Part shown: piece after piece, positions 43,654 to 53,000 of the stretch
Layout: each line of letters opens with the position of its first letter
Numbering within the stretch: position 1 is the stretch's first letter
Assembly: GCF_000568815.1 (NCBI RefSeq)
Contig: NZ_CP007201.1
Coordinates: forward strand, 1,426,001 to 1,490,000
Direction of reading: 5' to 3'
From: Sulfurospirillum multivorans DSM 12446
GTDB lineage: Bacteria > Campylobacterota > Campylobacteria > Campylobacterales > Sulfurospirillaceae
DNA length: 64,000 bases
Position numbers and translations under genes: made by a program
The notes under the pieces: generated by a model
What the model saw: the letters and a program-made list of their open reading frames with translations, nothing else
The model's database searches: none
What the model was told of the DNA's origin: nothing

Positions 43654-46323
43654 ATGCGTGATTTTAATAGAGGCTCAGAATGGAGAAAATGGGATTTACA
43701 TTTTCATACCCAATCATCTTATGATTATAAAGATAAAAGTCAAACAAATGAACAAATTATTGAGAAGCTCATAGAAAATAATATTTCTGTAGTAGCAATT
43801 ACTGATCATCATATAATAGATATTGCGCGGATAAAAGACTTATCTAGGCTTGCTGATGGACGTATTACAATTTTGCCTGGCATTGAATTTTTATCTGAGA
43901 CAAGAGGAAATGAACCAATTCATTTTATTGGAATTTTTCAAGAACAATCAAAGTGTAAGTTAGACTATATATGGGGACAGCTTGAAAATAATACAGCGAT
44001 AAAACATATAAAAGGTGAAAATAAAGAAGAAAACGAAGTGTATTGTGATTTGGAAGAAACTGTAAAACTGATACATAAACTAGGAGGAATAGTTTCTATA
44101 CATGCAGGAGGAAAGCATTCAAGTATCGAAAATATAACGCATTGTTTACCACATGCTGCAGCACAAAAAACTGATATTGCACATGCAATTGATATTTACG
44201 AATTAGGGAAAGAATCTGATCAAGATGGATATAAAAAAGTTGTTTTCCCATCAATAAAGAAAGTAATCCCTATGATTATCTGTTCCGATAATCATGATAT
44301 TAAAAATTATACATTAAAGCAAAATTGTTGGATTAAAGCAGAACCAACTTTTGAAGGACTTAAACAAATTATTTATGAGCCAGAACGTGTAAAAATTCAA
44401 GAAGAAAAACCTGAAATAAAGACTGCCTATGAAGTTATCAAAAGTATTAAGATCATCGATGCTAAAAATGTTTTTACCACTGAAAAAATAGGATTTAGTA
44501 GTAATTTAAATTCTATCATAGGTGGAAAGTCATCAGGAAAATCTTTATTATTATTTCTTCTGGCAAAAACTGTTTTATCTCCAGAAAAATTTGAAGAAAT
44601 TAAGAAATATAAGAATTTTGTAGTATATGATAATTTAGAAGGGATTGACTGTGAGGTAGAATGGGAAGATGGGCAAATATCTAAATTGTCAAGTAATGAC
44701 AATAAACGTCATATTGATTATATCCCTCAAATGCATCTAAATAATATTGCTGAAGATAAGGAGAAGAATATTACATTTAAACAAACAATTGATGAATTGC
44801 TGCATAAAAAACTAGGATATACCAGTGAGTTACATGAGTTGCAATCAAAAATTTTAGAAAAAAATCAAACCTTGAGCAATGAAATAGATAAATATTTTGA
44901 CAATGAAAAAGAATTAAAAAGATTAGAAAGTGAATTAAGTCTTTTAGGGGATAAAAAAGCTATTGAAGCTACTATTGTTATGTATAATGCAGAATTGCAA
45001 GAATTAAAATCCAAATCTAATTTAACTCCCGAAGATGAATTGGAAATCAAAAAAATAAATGATTTAATATCAGAGGAAGAAAAAAAGAAAACTACTCTGA
45101 ATAATGATATAGTACTCTTTGAAGGGACTAAAAAAGTTTTTGAAAATTTAAATCTACGAGTCAGTAATTTTATTGACGAAGAATTTGCTAATGTTGTGAC
45201 TACGTTAGAAAATAAAATTCTTCTTGAAACCATTAAAGTTAATTTGTCTAAACAATTAATTTCCACAATAGATAGTTTTAAATCAGCCAACCCTTTCAAT
45301 ACAGAAACTTTAAGTACAAATATTTTACAGATAAATGAAAATATTGATAAACTGAAACTGTCGTTAGAGCCATATAATGAAAAGTTTAACGATAAAAAGA
45401 AATTTTTAGATACTCAAAAAAAACTAGCTGATGAAGAAGAAAAATTAAAGAAAATTTCACAAAAAGAAATAGAAATTGTGTCACAAAAATCAAAGTTAAA
45501 TTTAGAAGTTTTTATTTCTAGATATGGTGAGCTTTTTGACTCTTATAACAAAATAATAGAATTGAATGAACCTTATAAATTAATAGGTAAAGATTTGGAG
45601 CTAATTACTGAAATAAAATTTGATACAGAAAAATTTTATTCAAATTTTTCATCTTTCATAACCAAAAATCAGACTTTAGATAAACTTTTCAATGCCACTA
45701 TTTACACTAATAAAAATGAATTTTTGTACGATTCAGAGAAGCATATCGAAAAAATTAATGGTATTTTACTAAAGTTATTTGAGGGGACTCTTTCTTTTAA
45801 TCAATATAAAATTCTAAAAGAAATGGTTACCTACTTGTTTGATGATTATTTTAAAGTCACCTATGATTTAAAACAAGGATATGATAGATTGGAAAGTATG
45901 TCACCAGGAAAGAAAGGAATTATTTTATTTCAATTATTTTTAGAAATAAGCTCAACAAAAACACCTATTTTAATAGATCAACCAGAGGATAATCTTGACA
46001 ATAGAACGGTTTATAATACGTTGAATGAATTTATAAAAAATAAAAAACTTGATAGACAAATTATTATGGTTTCGCATAATTCAAATTTAGTCGTATCCAC
46101 AGATTCTGAAAATATAGTTGTTGCAAACCAAAATGGACGAGAAGAGGGGCAAGTAAGATTTGACTATATTAACGGGGCATTGGAAAATACTTTTAAAAGT
46201 CAAAGTGTAAGTACATCAGTATTAAAATCGCAAGGCATTAGAGAGCATGTTTGTGAGCTGTTAGAAGGTGGCGAAATAGCATTTAAAAAACGTGAACAAA
46301 AATATAATATCAAGAAAGGATAA
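43654..46323 (+). CDS. PHP domain-SMC-like ATPase fusion (TrlF-like), candidate defence protein
   Basis: An 889-residue protein. The N-terminal PHP phosphoesterase domain (about 1-250) has its metal motifs: LHFHTQ at 15-20, ITDHH near 50, SIHAGGKHS near 150 and CSDNHD near 210. An ABC/SMC-type ATPase follows: Walker A GGKSSGKSLL near 290, a coiled coil at about 390-640, signature SPGKKG near 750, Walker B ILIDQPEDNLD near 770 and an H-loop VSHNS near 808. Such PHP-ATPase fusions are annotated as TrlF-like and occur near defence genes; the exact activity is not established. GGAGG precedes the ATG. The gene is visibly more AT-rich than its neighbours and has no palindrome copy, consistent with transfer. 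Confidence 0.8.
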   Translation: MRDFNRGSEWRKWDLHFHTQSSYDYKDKSQTNEQIIEKLIENNISVVAITDHHIIDIARIKDLSRLADGRITILPGIEFLSETRGNEPIHFIGIFQEQSKCKLDYIWGQLENNTAIKHIKGENKEENEVYCDLEETVKLIHKLGGIVSIHAGGKHSSIENITHCLPHAAAQKTDIAHAIDIYELGKESDQDGYKKVVFPSIKKVIPMIICSDNHDIKNYTLKQNCWIKAEPTFEGLKQIIYEPERVKIQEEKPEIKTAYEVIKSIKIIDAKNVFTTEKIGFSSNLNSIIGGKSSGKSLLLFLLAKTVLSPEKFEEIKKYKNFVVYDNLEGIDCEVEWEDGQISKLSSNDNKRHIDYIPQMHLNNIAEDKEKNITFKQTIDELLHKKLGYTSELHELQSKILEKNQTLSNEIDKYFDNEKELKRLESELSLLGDKKAIEATIVMYNAELQELKSKSNLTPEDELEIKKINDLISEEEKKKTTLNNDIVLFEGTKKVFENLNLRVSNFIDEEFANVVTTLENKILLETIKVNLSKQLISTIDSFKSANPFNTETLSTNILQINENIDKLKLSLEPYNEKFNDKKKFLDTQKKLADEEEKLKKISQKEIEIVSQKSKLNLEVFISRYGELFDSYNKIIELNEPYKLIGKDLELITEIKFDTEKFYSNFSSFITKNQTLDKLFNATIYTNKNEFLYDSEKHIEKINGILLKLFEGTLSFNQYKILKEMVTYLFDDYFKVTYDLKQGYDRLESMSPGKKGIILFQLFLEISSTKTPILIDQPEDNLDNRTVYNTLNEFIKNKKLDRQIIMVSHNSNLVVSTDSENIVVANQNGREEGQVRFDYINGALENTFKSQSVSTSVLKSQGIREHVCELLEGGEIAFKKREQKYNIKKG

Positions 46324-46325
46324 AT

Positions 46326-46853
46326 ATGGGATTGTATTATAAAAACTTGGATGAAGCTACAAGGAAATATATGCTTCTTGAATTTGAAAAAGGTGAATTT
46401 TATAAGAGCGAAAGGCTTAATGAGAATAAATTTGAAGAGTGGAAAAAGATATTACATGAAGGACTTGAATTCCATGATGATGATTGGATTGCTCATCAAC
46501 TACAACTCAAAGGGTTATTAAAAACTCATGAACTCCGTAGAAAACCTAATGGAGGTATGACTGAAGTTAAAGTTCCGTCAAATGCTGCACAAATGCTAGC
46601 AGAAGGAGAATTTAATAAATTTTACTTGAGAGGTATTTGTAGTAGAGCTATTGAAAGTCATGATACTCATGTGCGAATTTATAGAGGAAAAGAAGTAGCT
46701 TCACCTCGAATAGAATCTGAAAGAAAAATAGGTACAACGTTAGAGGTGGTTGCATTGCTAGAAGAATTAAGAAAAGATACTCTAATTGATAGTGTGTTAG
46801 GACTACCAGCAGGTCCTAATTCTGGGTTGACAGCAGAAATTGTTTTTGAATAA
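46326..46853 (+). CDS. Hypothetical partner of the PHP-ATPase
   Basis: I do not recognise this 175-residue protein. It starts two bases after the PHP-ATPase stop, with AAAGGA upstream, so the two are almost certainly one transcript. It is soluble and opens with a charged helical part (MGLYYKNLDEATRKYMLLEF). A possible winged-helix-like stretch follows around 55-85 (QLQLKGLLKTHELRRKPNGG), and the C-terminus is GLPAGPNSGLTAEIVFE. It shares the AT-rich character of its partner and could be a regulator, toxin or substrate-recognition subunit. Confidence 0.7.
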   Translation: MGLYYKNLDEATRKYMLLEFEKGEFYKSERLNENKFEEWKKILHEGLEFHDDDWIAHQLQLKGLLKTHELRRKPNGGMTEVKVPSNAAQMLAEGEFNKFYLRGICSRAIESHDTHVRIYRGKEVASPRIESERKIGTTLEVVALLEELRKDTLIDSVLGLPAGPNSGLTAEIVFE

Positions 46854-46865
46854 AGAAATACTAAA

Positions 46866-48359
46866 ATGACCCTCTCCAAATCCCTCTACACAAGAGCCAT
46901 CCAATGCCCAAAATCTCTTTGGCTGAAAAAGTACAAACCAGAGGTTTTAACCCCTCCTGATGCCAGTGCCAAAGCACGGTTTGAGACGGGCAATATCGTA
47001 GGAGATTTGGCGTGTGAATTGTTTCCTGATGGGCGTGAGATACCTTTTGATGCACACGATTTTAAAAGTATGGCGAGGCTAACCCAAGCGTATCTTGATG
47101 AGGGTGTGGAAAACATCTATGAGGCGACGTTTATTTACGAGGGTATCGTGGTGATGGTGGACATCTTGCGCCAAACTCCTCTTGGCTTGGAGCTGTATGA
47201 AGTGAAGAGTTCCACCGATGTGAAGCCTATCTATCTGCATGATGTTTCCATTCAGCTGTATGTTTTAGAAGCCCTTGGGTTTAGGGTTGGGGCGTGTCAT
47301 GTGGTGCATATCAACTCAGGTTATGTGCGAGAAGAAGCGTTGGAGCTTGAAAAGCTTTTTGTGGTGGTCGATGTCACAGGTGAAGTGCGAGATTTGCAAG
47401 GCGCAATTCCAAAAAAACTTGAAGCGTTTGAGGCGTATCTGGACGATAAAGTCCATGAGCCAAACATCGACATCGGAAAACAGTGCAATGACCCGTATGA
47501 GTGCGATGCAAAGGCGTATTGTTGGAAAGTTCAGCGACATATACCAGAATACAGCATCTTTAACATCTTCAACCTTGGCAGTAAAAAACAACAAGAACTT
47601 TATGCCCAAAATATCGTGGCGATTGAAGCTATACCCGAAGACTTTGCAATGACACCCATCCAATGGCAAAAGGTCGAGAACTGGAAAAATCAACAGACTT
47701 TCATCGACCATGAGGCAATCGCTGAGTTTTTAGAAACACTTACCTTTCCCATCTATCATCTTGACTTTGAGACCTTTCAACAAGCCGTGCCACAGTGGAA
47801 CGGTGTCAGCCCTTACAAACAGATACCGTTTCAATACTCTTTACATGTAGAACACGAAGATGGCACTTTAGAGCATAAAGAATTTCTAGCTGAGTCAGGA
47901 GTTGATCCAAGACGTGCTTTAGCGGAGCAGTTGACGAGAGACATACCTTTACATGTAAACATTTTGACATACAATATGAGCTTTGAAAAAGGCGTCATCG
48001 CCTCACTTGCGCAGCTGTTTCCAGACTTACATGTAAAACTGATGCACCTACACGACAACATCAAAGATTTGATGCTTCCTTTTCAAAAAGGACACTATGT
48101 CACCCCAAGTATGCAAGGCAGTTACTCCATCAAATACGTTCTTCCTGCACTCGTGCCTGAGATGGAATTAGCCTATAAAAAACTTGAAGGAATTCAAAAT
48201 GGTGGGGATGCGATGAACGCCTTTGCATCTTTACATGTAAAGCGTTTGGACGAGCAAATGAAAGTGCGTGAGCAGTTGTTGAAGTACTGTGAGTTGGATA
48301 CTTTGGCGATGGTTAGGGTATTGCAAAAATTGAGAGAGGTTTTAAATGATAGATTATAA
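46866..48359 (+). CDS. DUF2779-type protein: Cas4/RecB-like nuclease fused to DEDD exonuclease-like domain
   Basis: A 497-residue protein of two nuclease-like halves. The N-terminal half has a PD-(D/E)XK pattern (LELYEVKSSTDVK near 112) with a Cas4-like set of cysteines (AIQCPKSLW near 14, and CNDPYECDAKAYC near 213) suggesting an iron-sulfur cluster. The C-terminal half begins YHLDFETFQQAVPQW near 298 and later shows NMSFEKG and YCELDTLAMV, the acidic residues of DEDD 3'-5' exonucleases. The role is presumably in DNA processing. Three exact palindrome copies plus one near copy encode LHV in the exonuclease half. Confidence 0.8.
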   Translation: MTLSKSLYTRAIQCPKSLWLKKYKPEVLTPPDASAKARFETGNIVGDLACELFPDGREIPFDAHDFKSMARLTQAYLDEGVENIYEATFIYEGIVVMVDILRQTPLGLELYEVKSSTDVKPIYLHDVSIQLYVLEALGFRVGACHVVHINSGYVREEALELEKLFVVVDVTGEVRDLQGAIPKKLEAFEAYLDDKVHEPNIDIGKQCNDPYECDAKAYCWKVQRHIPEYSIFNIFNLGSKKQQELYAQNIVAIEAIPEDFAMTPIQWQKVENWKNQQTFIDHEAIAEFLETLTFPIYHLDFETFQQAVPQWNGVSPYKQIPFQYSLHVEHEDGTLEHKEFLAESGVDPRRALAEQLTRDIPLHVNILTYNMSFEKGVIASLAQLFPDLHVKLMHLHDNIKDLMLPFQKGHYVTPSMQGSYSIKYVLPALVPEMELAYKKLEGIQNGGDAMNAFASLHVKRLDEQMKVREQLLKYCELDTLAMVRVLQKLREVLNDRL

Positions 48360-49788
48360 ACAAAAACTAACCACCGATAGAGAATTTTACCCCATTGAAA
48401 ATTTGGAGTATTCCATCGAAAGTGATCGTGGGCGCATTCTTTCTTCTCCTGCCTTTCGTAGGCTTCAAAAGCGCACACAAGTCTTTGCACTTGAGCTCAA
48501 TGCTTCCATTCGCACCCGTTTGACGCATTCGTTGGAGGTTTCGCAAACAGCACGTTTTATTGCCAAAAATATTTTGTCAATACTCCAAAAAGATGGGTTA
48601 GTAACGTATGGCTTAGAAGGGTGTGAAAACGCATTTATTTCAACCGCTGAAATGACCAGTTTACTGCACGACATCGGCAATCCTCCCTTTGGGCATTTTG
48701 CAGAGCAAACCATCAATAAATGGATAAAAGAAAATGCACTACCTTTCATTGAAACATTTCCTGCAATATCTGATAAGACAAAAGAACTAAAAGTGACGCT
48801 CTCGCAAGACCTGTGTAACTACGATGGCAACGCACAAGCCATTCGTGTCATTACTAAATTACAGCGACTCAATCTCTCTTATACCCAAATAGCCTCTGTG
48901 GTTAAATATACACGTGGTGCATATGAAGCAAAGCCTCAAAAAGGTGAGCCGTTTGATTACCTGATGAAAAAACCAGGGTTTTACTACAGCGAGAAAGGTT
49001 TCATTGAAAAAATTCAAGATAAGCTTAATATCAAACATGGTTGTAGATTTCCTCTAACCTACATTATGGAAGCTGCAGATGACATCTCTTATTTAACCGC
49101 TGATTTGGAAGATTCTGTTGAAAAAGGCATTTTGAATCTGGATAAAGTCTATGAGCTTATAAAAGCAGAGTGTGAGAAAGAGGGGGAAACCTATCTTTTA
49201 GAAGTTATTCAAGAGAGATATGACCAAGCAAAGAAGAACGATGAGCCATATCAATTTAGTATGTTTTTTACATTAGTGCGTGCAAAGCTAGTAACCTCTT
49301 TGGTCTATCACGTAGTGGATATTTACATCAACAATCACGAAGCGATTTTTGAAGGATCATTTAATAGTGCTTTACTTGAATATGACAAAGAGAGTAAATA
49401 CTACAAAGCGATAAAAATCTTACAAGCGATTTCTGCGAAGCATATTTATCAAAATAAAGATGTTCAAACGCTAGAGTTGCAAGGCTATACGATTATCAAT
49501 GAGCTTTTAAATATTTTCAAACCCTTATTGGAGCTTACATGTAAAGATTTTGAAGCACTGCTTCATGATGAAAAAATAGAGTGCTTTATTGCAATGAGGT
49601 TGATTAAGCGTATTTCTTCCAAGCAGATCGTAGCGTATCAAAATGATGTAAAGGCGTTGGATCGCGTAGATGAAGAGCAATTTGAACTTCTTGAATGGTA
49701 TCATAGAGTACGCCTTGTCATTGACTATATTAGCGGCATGACTGACGATTTTGCATTACATGAATACCAAACATTGTTAGCACTTTAA
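48346..49788 (+). CDS. dgt: dGTP triphosphohydrolase
   Basis: HD-superfamily dNTPase releasing triphosphate from dGTP. The 480 residues open with REFYPIENLEYSIESDRGRILSSPAFRRLQ-type sequence, the family N-terminus, followed by TRLTHSLEVS. The metal-binding pair is LLHDIGNPPFGH near 106, with a further Asp in AADDISYL. It overlaps the nuclease gene by 14 bases. One palindrome copy (49535) is read as LTCK. Besides nucleotide-pool control, dGTPases can restrict phage. Confidence 0.9.
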   Translation: MIDYKQKLTTDREFYPIENLEYSIESDRGRILSSPAFRRLQKRTQVFALELNASIRTRLTHSLEVSQTARFIAKNILSILQKDGLVTYGLEGCENAFISTAEMTSLLHDIGNPPFGHFAEQTINKWIKENALPFIETFPAISDKTKELKVTLSQDLCNYDGNAQAIRVITKLQRLNLSYTQIASVVKYTRGAYEAKPQKGEPFDYLMKKPGFYYSEKGFIEKIQDKLNIKHGCRFPLTYIMEAADDISYLTADLEDSVEKGILNLDKVYELIKAECEKEGETYLLEVIQERYDQAKKNDEPYQFSMFFTLVRAKLVTSLVYHVVDIYINNHEAIFEGSFNSALLEYDKESKYYKAIKILQAISAKHIYQNKDVQTLELQGYTIINELLNIFKPLLELTCKDFEALLHDEKIECFIAMRLIKRISSKQIVAYQNDVKALDRVDEEQFELLEWYHRVRLVIDYISGMTDDFALHEYQTLLAL

Positions 49789-50260
49789 GATCATAGATTA
49801 TAGAATGAAACAGATGAAGTCAATCGCAATCATTAAAGTTTAAGGTTGGGAATATCGTATTTTAGGAAGTTAGGGTGGTACTGAGGCCGGACTAAAATAT
49901 ATGCTTCAACTACAGTAATATCAGTCTTTAATTATTTTAATGTGGACAAGTACTGTCAAAAGTACTGTTATTTTAAAGTGTTTCAACTATCAGCTTATGC
50001 GTGATCTAGTTTTTAGGATGGGAACATAATTGTTATATTATTTTAATAGTAAAATACAAAAATCACTTCATTCAGTTAAAACAATATAATCTGCGATTCG
50101 TTTTATAACCCCAAATTAAATACTTTTTCTGAACCAATACTCATTTAACTATAAAATATTTTAATTAATAAAAAAAATTGAAGTATTTAAAACTTATCTA
50201 CAATTTCCCTACAACTTAAATGTATATTTACCATGAAAATATATAAATTTAGATTAATAA
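49789..50260. other. Gene-free AT-rich gap before the IS
   Basis: I see no gene, RNA or convincing terminator in this 472-base stretch. The only local structure is a direct repeat of AAGTACTGT at 49948-49956 and 49960-49968, twelve bases apart, each containing the palindrome AGTACT. It may be a tandem operator or chance. Confidence 0.5.
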
Positions 50261-51192
50261 ACCCAAACTGCTAGTTAAACAGAAGGGCTTTTTTGTGATC
50301 ACTAAGCTTCAAAAAGCAGTTGATAGCATAAGCAGTGATGAAGAGTCTAAGCTTTGTTAAAAAGCCACCAATGGTTGTAGCCTTGATTACTTTACCAAAT
50401 TTAGCAGTTATCATAGAAAAGGCAGTTTCTACACCTTTTCTAATTCTACGCTTGGTACAATACTCATTAAAATCTTCTCTTGGCATATTGCTACGTCCAA
50501 TAGGCGATAGTACAATATCAAATCGTTTTAAAAAAGCTTCTAACTTTGATGAAATATAACCTTTATCTCCAATCGTAATCGATTCTTTGGGGAGATTGTG
50601 CATGAATTGATACCCAGCCGTAACATCGTGTATAGAGCCTTGTGAGATATGAACCATCACAGGTTCTTTATCTGTCGTCACCACCATATGGACTTTAAGC
50701 CCATAAAAGAATCTCCCTTTGGATGCATTGTAACCTTTCAAAGATGGATCACTCCACAATCTGACTCTGCTTTGCCTCGTTATCTGACACAATTCAACAG
50801 GAAAAGAATCTACGGAGTAAATCTTGGCACCGTTTAATCGCTGAAACAATGAGCCTAAAAACAAAAAAAGTGTGGACAACACGTCATTGATTTTTACTAA
50901 GCGGCGCAAAAATCTCGTGTAGTCAATCTCTTTCACCAAGTGCATCATCTTAACATACTGATGTGCTTTGAAATAGTTGCCATTAAAATCATTCACTGCC
51001 ATATACCCGATAAGCAGCACTTCTGCATTACTAATCTCAGCTCTAACATCATCTTTTATCCCTGATACCTTCAAATACTCATCAATTAAACAATAAACGG
51101 TTATAATATCTCGCTCCATAATCTCGCCTCCCACGGCTTTTTATGGAGTTTAAAGCAACTTTCAAACCATCTTCTCAACTAGCAGTTTGGGT
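50261..51192. mobile_element. IS982-family insertion sequence, intact
   Basis: A 932-base element. Perfect 16-base terminal inverted repeats ACCCAAACTGCTAGTT (50261-50276) and its complement (51177-51192) flank one full transposase gene. TAATAA lies directly outside both ends (50255-50260 and 51193-51198), a likely target duplication. No palindrome copy is inside. It inserted in the gap between dgt and the porin gene, about 390 bases upstream of the porin. Confidence 0.88.
50271..51119 (-). CDS. IS982-type transposase
   Basis: A 282-residue DDE transposase, starting at ATG 51119 (MERDIITVYCLIDEY) after GGAGG. A GTG at 51134 is also in frame but contains the ribosome-binding site. YSVDSFPVELC near residue 100 carries the first catalytic Asp, ITIGDKGYISSKLE the second and KGVETAFSMITAKFG the Glu. 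The frame is intact, so the element may be active. Its stop lies inside the left terminal repeat. Confidence 0.9.
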   Translation of the reverse strand: MERDIITVYCLIDEYLKVSGIKDDVRAEISNAEVLLIGYMAVNDFNGNYFKAHQYVKMMHLVKEIDYTRFLRRLVKINDVLSTLFLFLGSLFQRLNGAKIYSVDSFPVELCQITRQSRVRLWSDPSLKGYNASKGRFFYGLKVHMVVTTDKEPVMVHISQGSIHDVTAGYQFMHNLPKESITIGDKGYISSKLEAFLKRFDIVLSPIGRSNMPREDFNEYCTKRRIRKGVETAFSMITAKFGKVIKATTIGGFLTKLRLFITAYAINCFLKLSDHKKALLFN

Positions 51193-51198
51193 TAATAA

Positions 51199-51586
51199 TG
51201 ATGAAAAATAGTTAGAAGGAGGATTATATAAGTTCGGTTAGTTATTGTTTTGTTGACTTACTGTTTGTAGTTTGCTCTCTTTAATTTTAGTGTTTTACTA
51301 TTGATTAAGAGTATTGGTGACGTCTTTTTGTTTTGCTGTATGTTACCAATTGTTAAAAAACGAACAAGTAACTTTTTTTATGGATCTGTGGTAGTTACAA
51401 TTATCATAGGTCTTCATGTTAGCGTTAATAAATATTTATTAGCAAATAAATACAAAAATCAAGGTGCTAGCCCTATTACTTTCAGATATATATCAAAGTA
51501 AAGGTTAATTTAAGATTCAAATGAGATTTTAATTAGAATATGTTTTTATACTAGTTGAAACAAAACTATTTTTAGGAGGAGTTTAT
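51199..51586. other. Gap between the IS and the porin
   Basis: AT-rich leader region presumably holding the porin promoter. A 66-codon TTG-started frame at 51301-51501 with hydrophobic stretches lacks a ribosome-binding site, and I do not count it as a gene. A very good AGGAGGAG site at its right end belongs to the porin. Confidence 0.5.
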
Positions 51587-52844
51587 ATGAAATTAGCAAA
51601 GTTAAGTTTGGCGACATTGATCGCTATGAGTTCAGTTGTGTATGGCGCGGATACACTGGAAGATGCATTTAAAAATGGTAAGGTTAACGGGGAAATTAGA
51701 GCATTTTATTTTGGTCGTGATTATGATGCTGCTGCACATGGTGGTCCTGGAGCAACAGATTCTTCGTTAATGGCTTTTGGTCTAAGACTAAGCTATGAGG
51801 ACGGCTGAATTAAAAGGATTTAGAGTAGGATTAGGTTTTCAAGGACAAAGTACTCCATGGGCTGATACTGATACGAAGCTGGACCATATGTTACCATGGG
51901 ATTTAGGTGCATCAGGTGCTATTTTATCTGAAGCATACCTTTCTTACACTATGAATAAAACAGTCGTTAAAGTTGGTCGTCAGTACTTTGATAAGCCACT
52001 TATGAGCAGCGATAATCATGACGTAATAAAACAAGCAATTGAAGGTGTTACAATTGTTAGCAATGACATTCCTGATACAACACTTTATGCAGCGTATGCA
52101 TGGAGAATGTCTTGGATGAAGGATAATGGGGTTAATAATGATTTTGCAAATTTTGGCAAGTTTGGCCTTTTGTATAATGTTATTCCTGGTGCTGAAGGTG
52201 GCGACTATGCTTATGTGGTGGGTGCGATCAATAAATCACTTCCAGATACAACATTGACATTGGCTTATGGTGAGGAAGATAAATCTCATTCTCTTTTTTT
52301 AGCACAAGCTGATTATATGCCAAAGATTAATGATAGCGTAACGTTAGTCACAGGTCTTCAGTTCTGGAATACAGAATTAGATGAAAGAAGTGTGGCTTGG
52401 GCAGATTCAACGGTTTACTCAGCCAAACTTGGTCTTAATGTTGGACCTGTTGGGGCTTATGTAGCGTATGCTAAGATTAATGATGGACGTGGCGCTTGGG
52501 GCGTTGGTATGACAGATGATCGCCCAAGACTGTATACTTCAACACTTACAGATGCTGGACAATTTGAAGCGTCAACTCAGTATGCTGTTGATGTACATGC
52601 ATTTGTTCCTCAAATCGCAACCGTTCTTGGCGTGCGTTATGTCAATATTGATTTAGATGAAAAAGGTGCAGCATCATCACAGGTTGGTATTGGAAAGATT
52701 GATCAAACAGGTTTCTATGCTATACACAACTTCAGCGGTTCACTCAAAGGTCTCTACTGTATGGGCTTTTATGAAATTGCAAATAATAGTAATGATGCAT
52801 ATAGCAGAGATGAAATCCGTTTTAGAGTTGGTTACGAATTTTAA
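51587..52844 (+). pseudogene. Outer-membrane porin (OprD-like), frame-disrupted
   Basis: Two consecutive frames make one porin. Bases 51587-51808 encode a signal peptide (KLSLATLIAMSSVVYGADTLEDAF) and the first strands up to GLRLSYEDG and a stop. From about 51795, the next frame continues ELKGFRVGLGFQGQSTPW to the end at 52844 with the C-terminal VGYEF expected of an outer-membrane beta-barrel. Skipping one base around 51799-51802 (GACGGCTGAA) restores a protein of about 418 residues. No long homopolymer is present, so phase variation is unlikely; a true mutation or a sequencing error is more so. It heads the respiratory locus, probably for substrate entry. Confidence 0.82.
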
Positions 52845-52891
52845 TAGCAATATATTTTTTCTAACGAAACAAGTATAGATCTCCTTGTAAT

Positions 52892-52930
52892 AAAATGGGT
52901 TTTGCATGTAAGTATGCAACGCCCATTTTT
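52892..52930 (+). terminator. Terminator after the porin
   Basis: AAAATGGG...TTGCAT pairs with ATGCAA...CCCATTTT with a small internal bulge, followed by TTTTT. It should end the porin transcript. Confidence 0.65.
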
Positions 52931-52933
52931 TAT

Positions 52934-52971
52934 TTACATGTAAAGCTTTAAATGTATGGCTTTACATGTAA
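52934..52971. repeat. Hairpin made of two TTACATGTAA copies between porin and chemoreceptor
   Basis: TTACATGTAAAGC (52934-52946) and its exact complement (52959-52971) are separated by 12 bases. Each arm carries one palindrome copy. The hairpin ends about 30 bases before the chemoreceptor start and may attenuate transcription or simply reflect the repeat's tendency to occur in pairs. Confidence 0.7.
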
Positions 52972-53000
52972 CTAAAAATACATGCTCAAGGATTACAGAT

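Noticed and set aside
51301-51501. A 66-codon TTG-started hydrophobic frame upstream of the porin
   Set aside because: There is no ribosome-binding site, and the AT-rich composition gives such frames by chance.
51795-51808. Programmed frameshift in the porin
   Set aside because: There is no slippery heptamer, homopolymer or stimulating pseudoknot at the join, so mutation or sequencing error is more likely.
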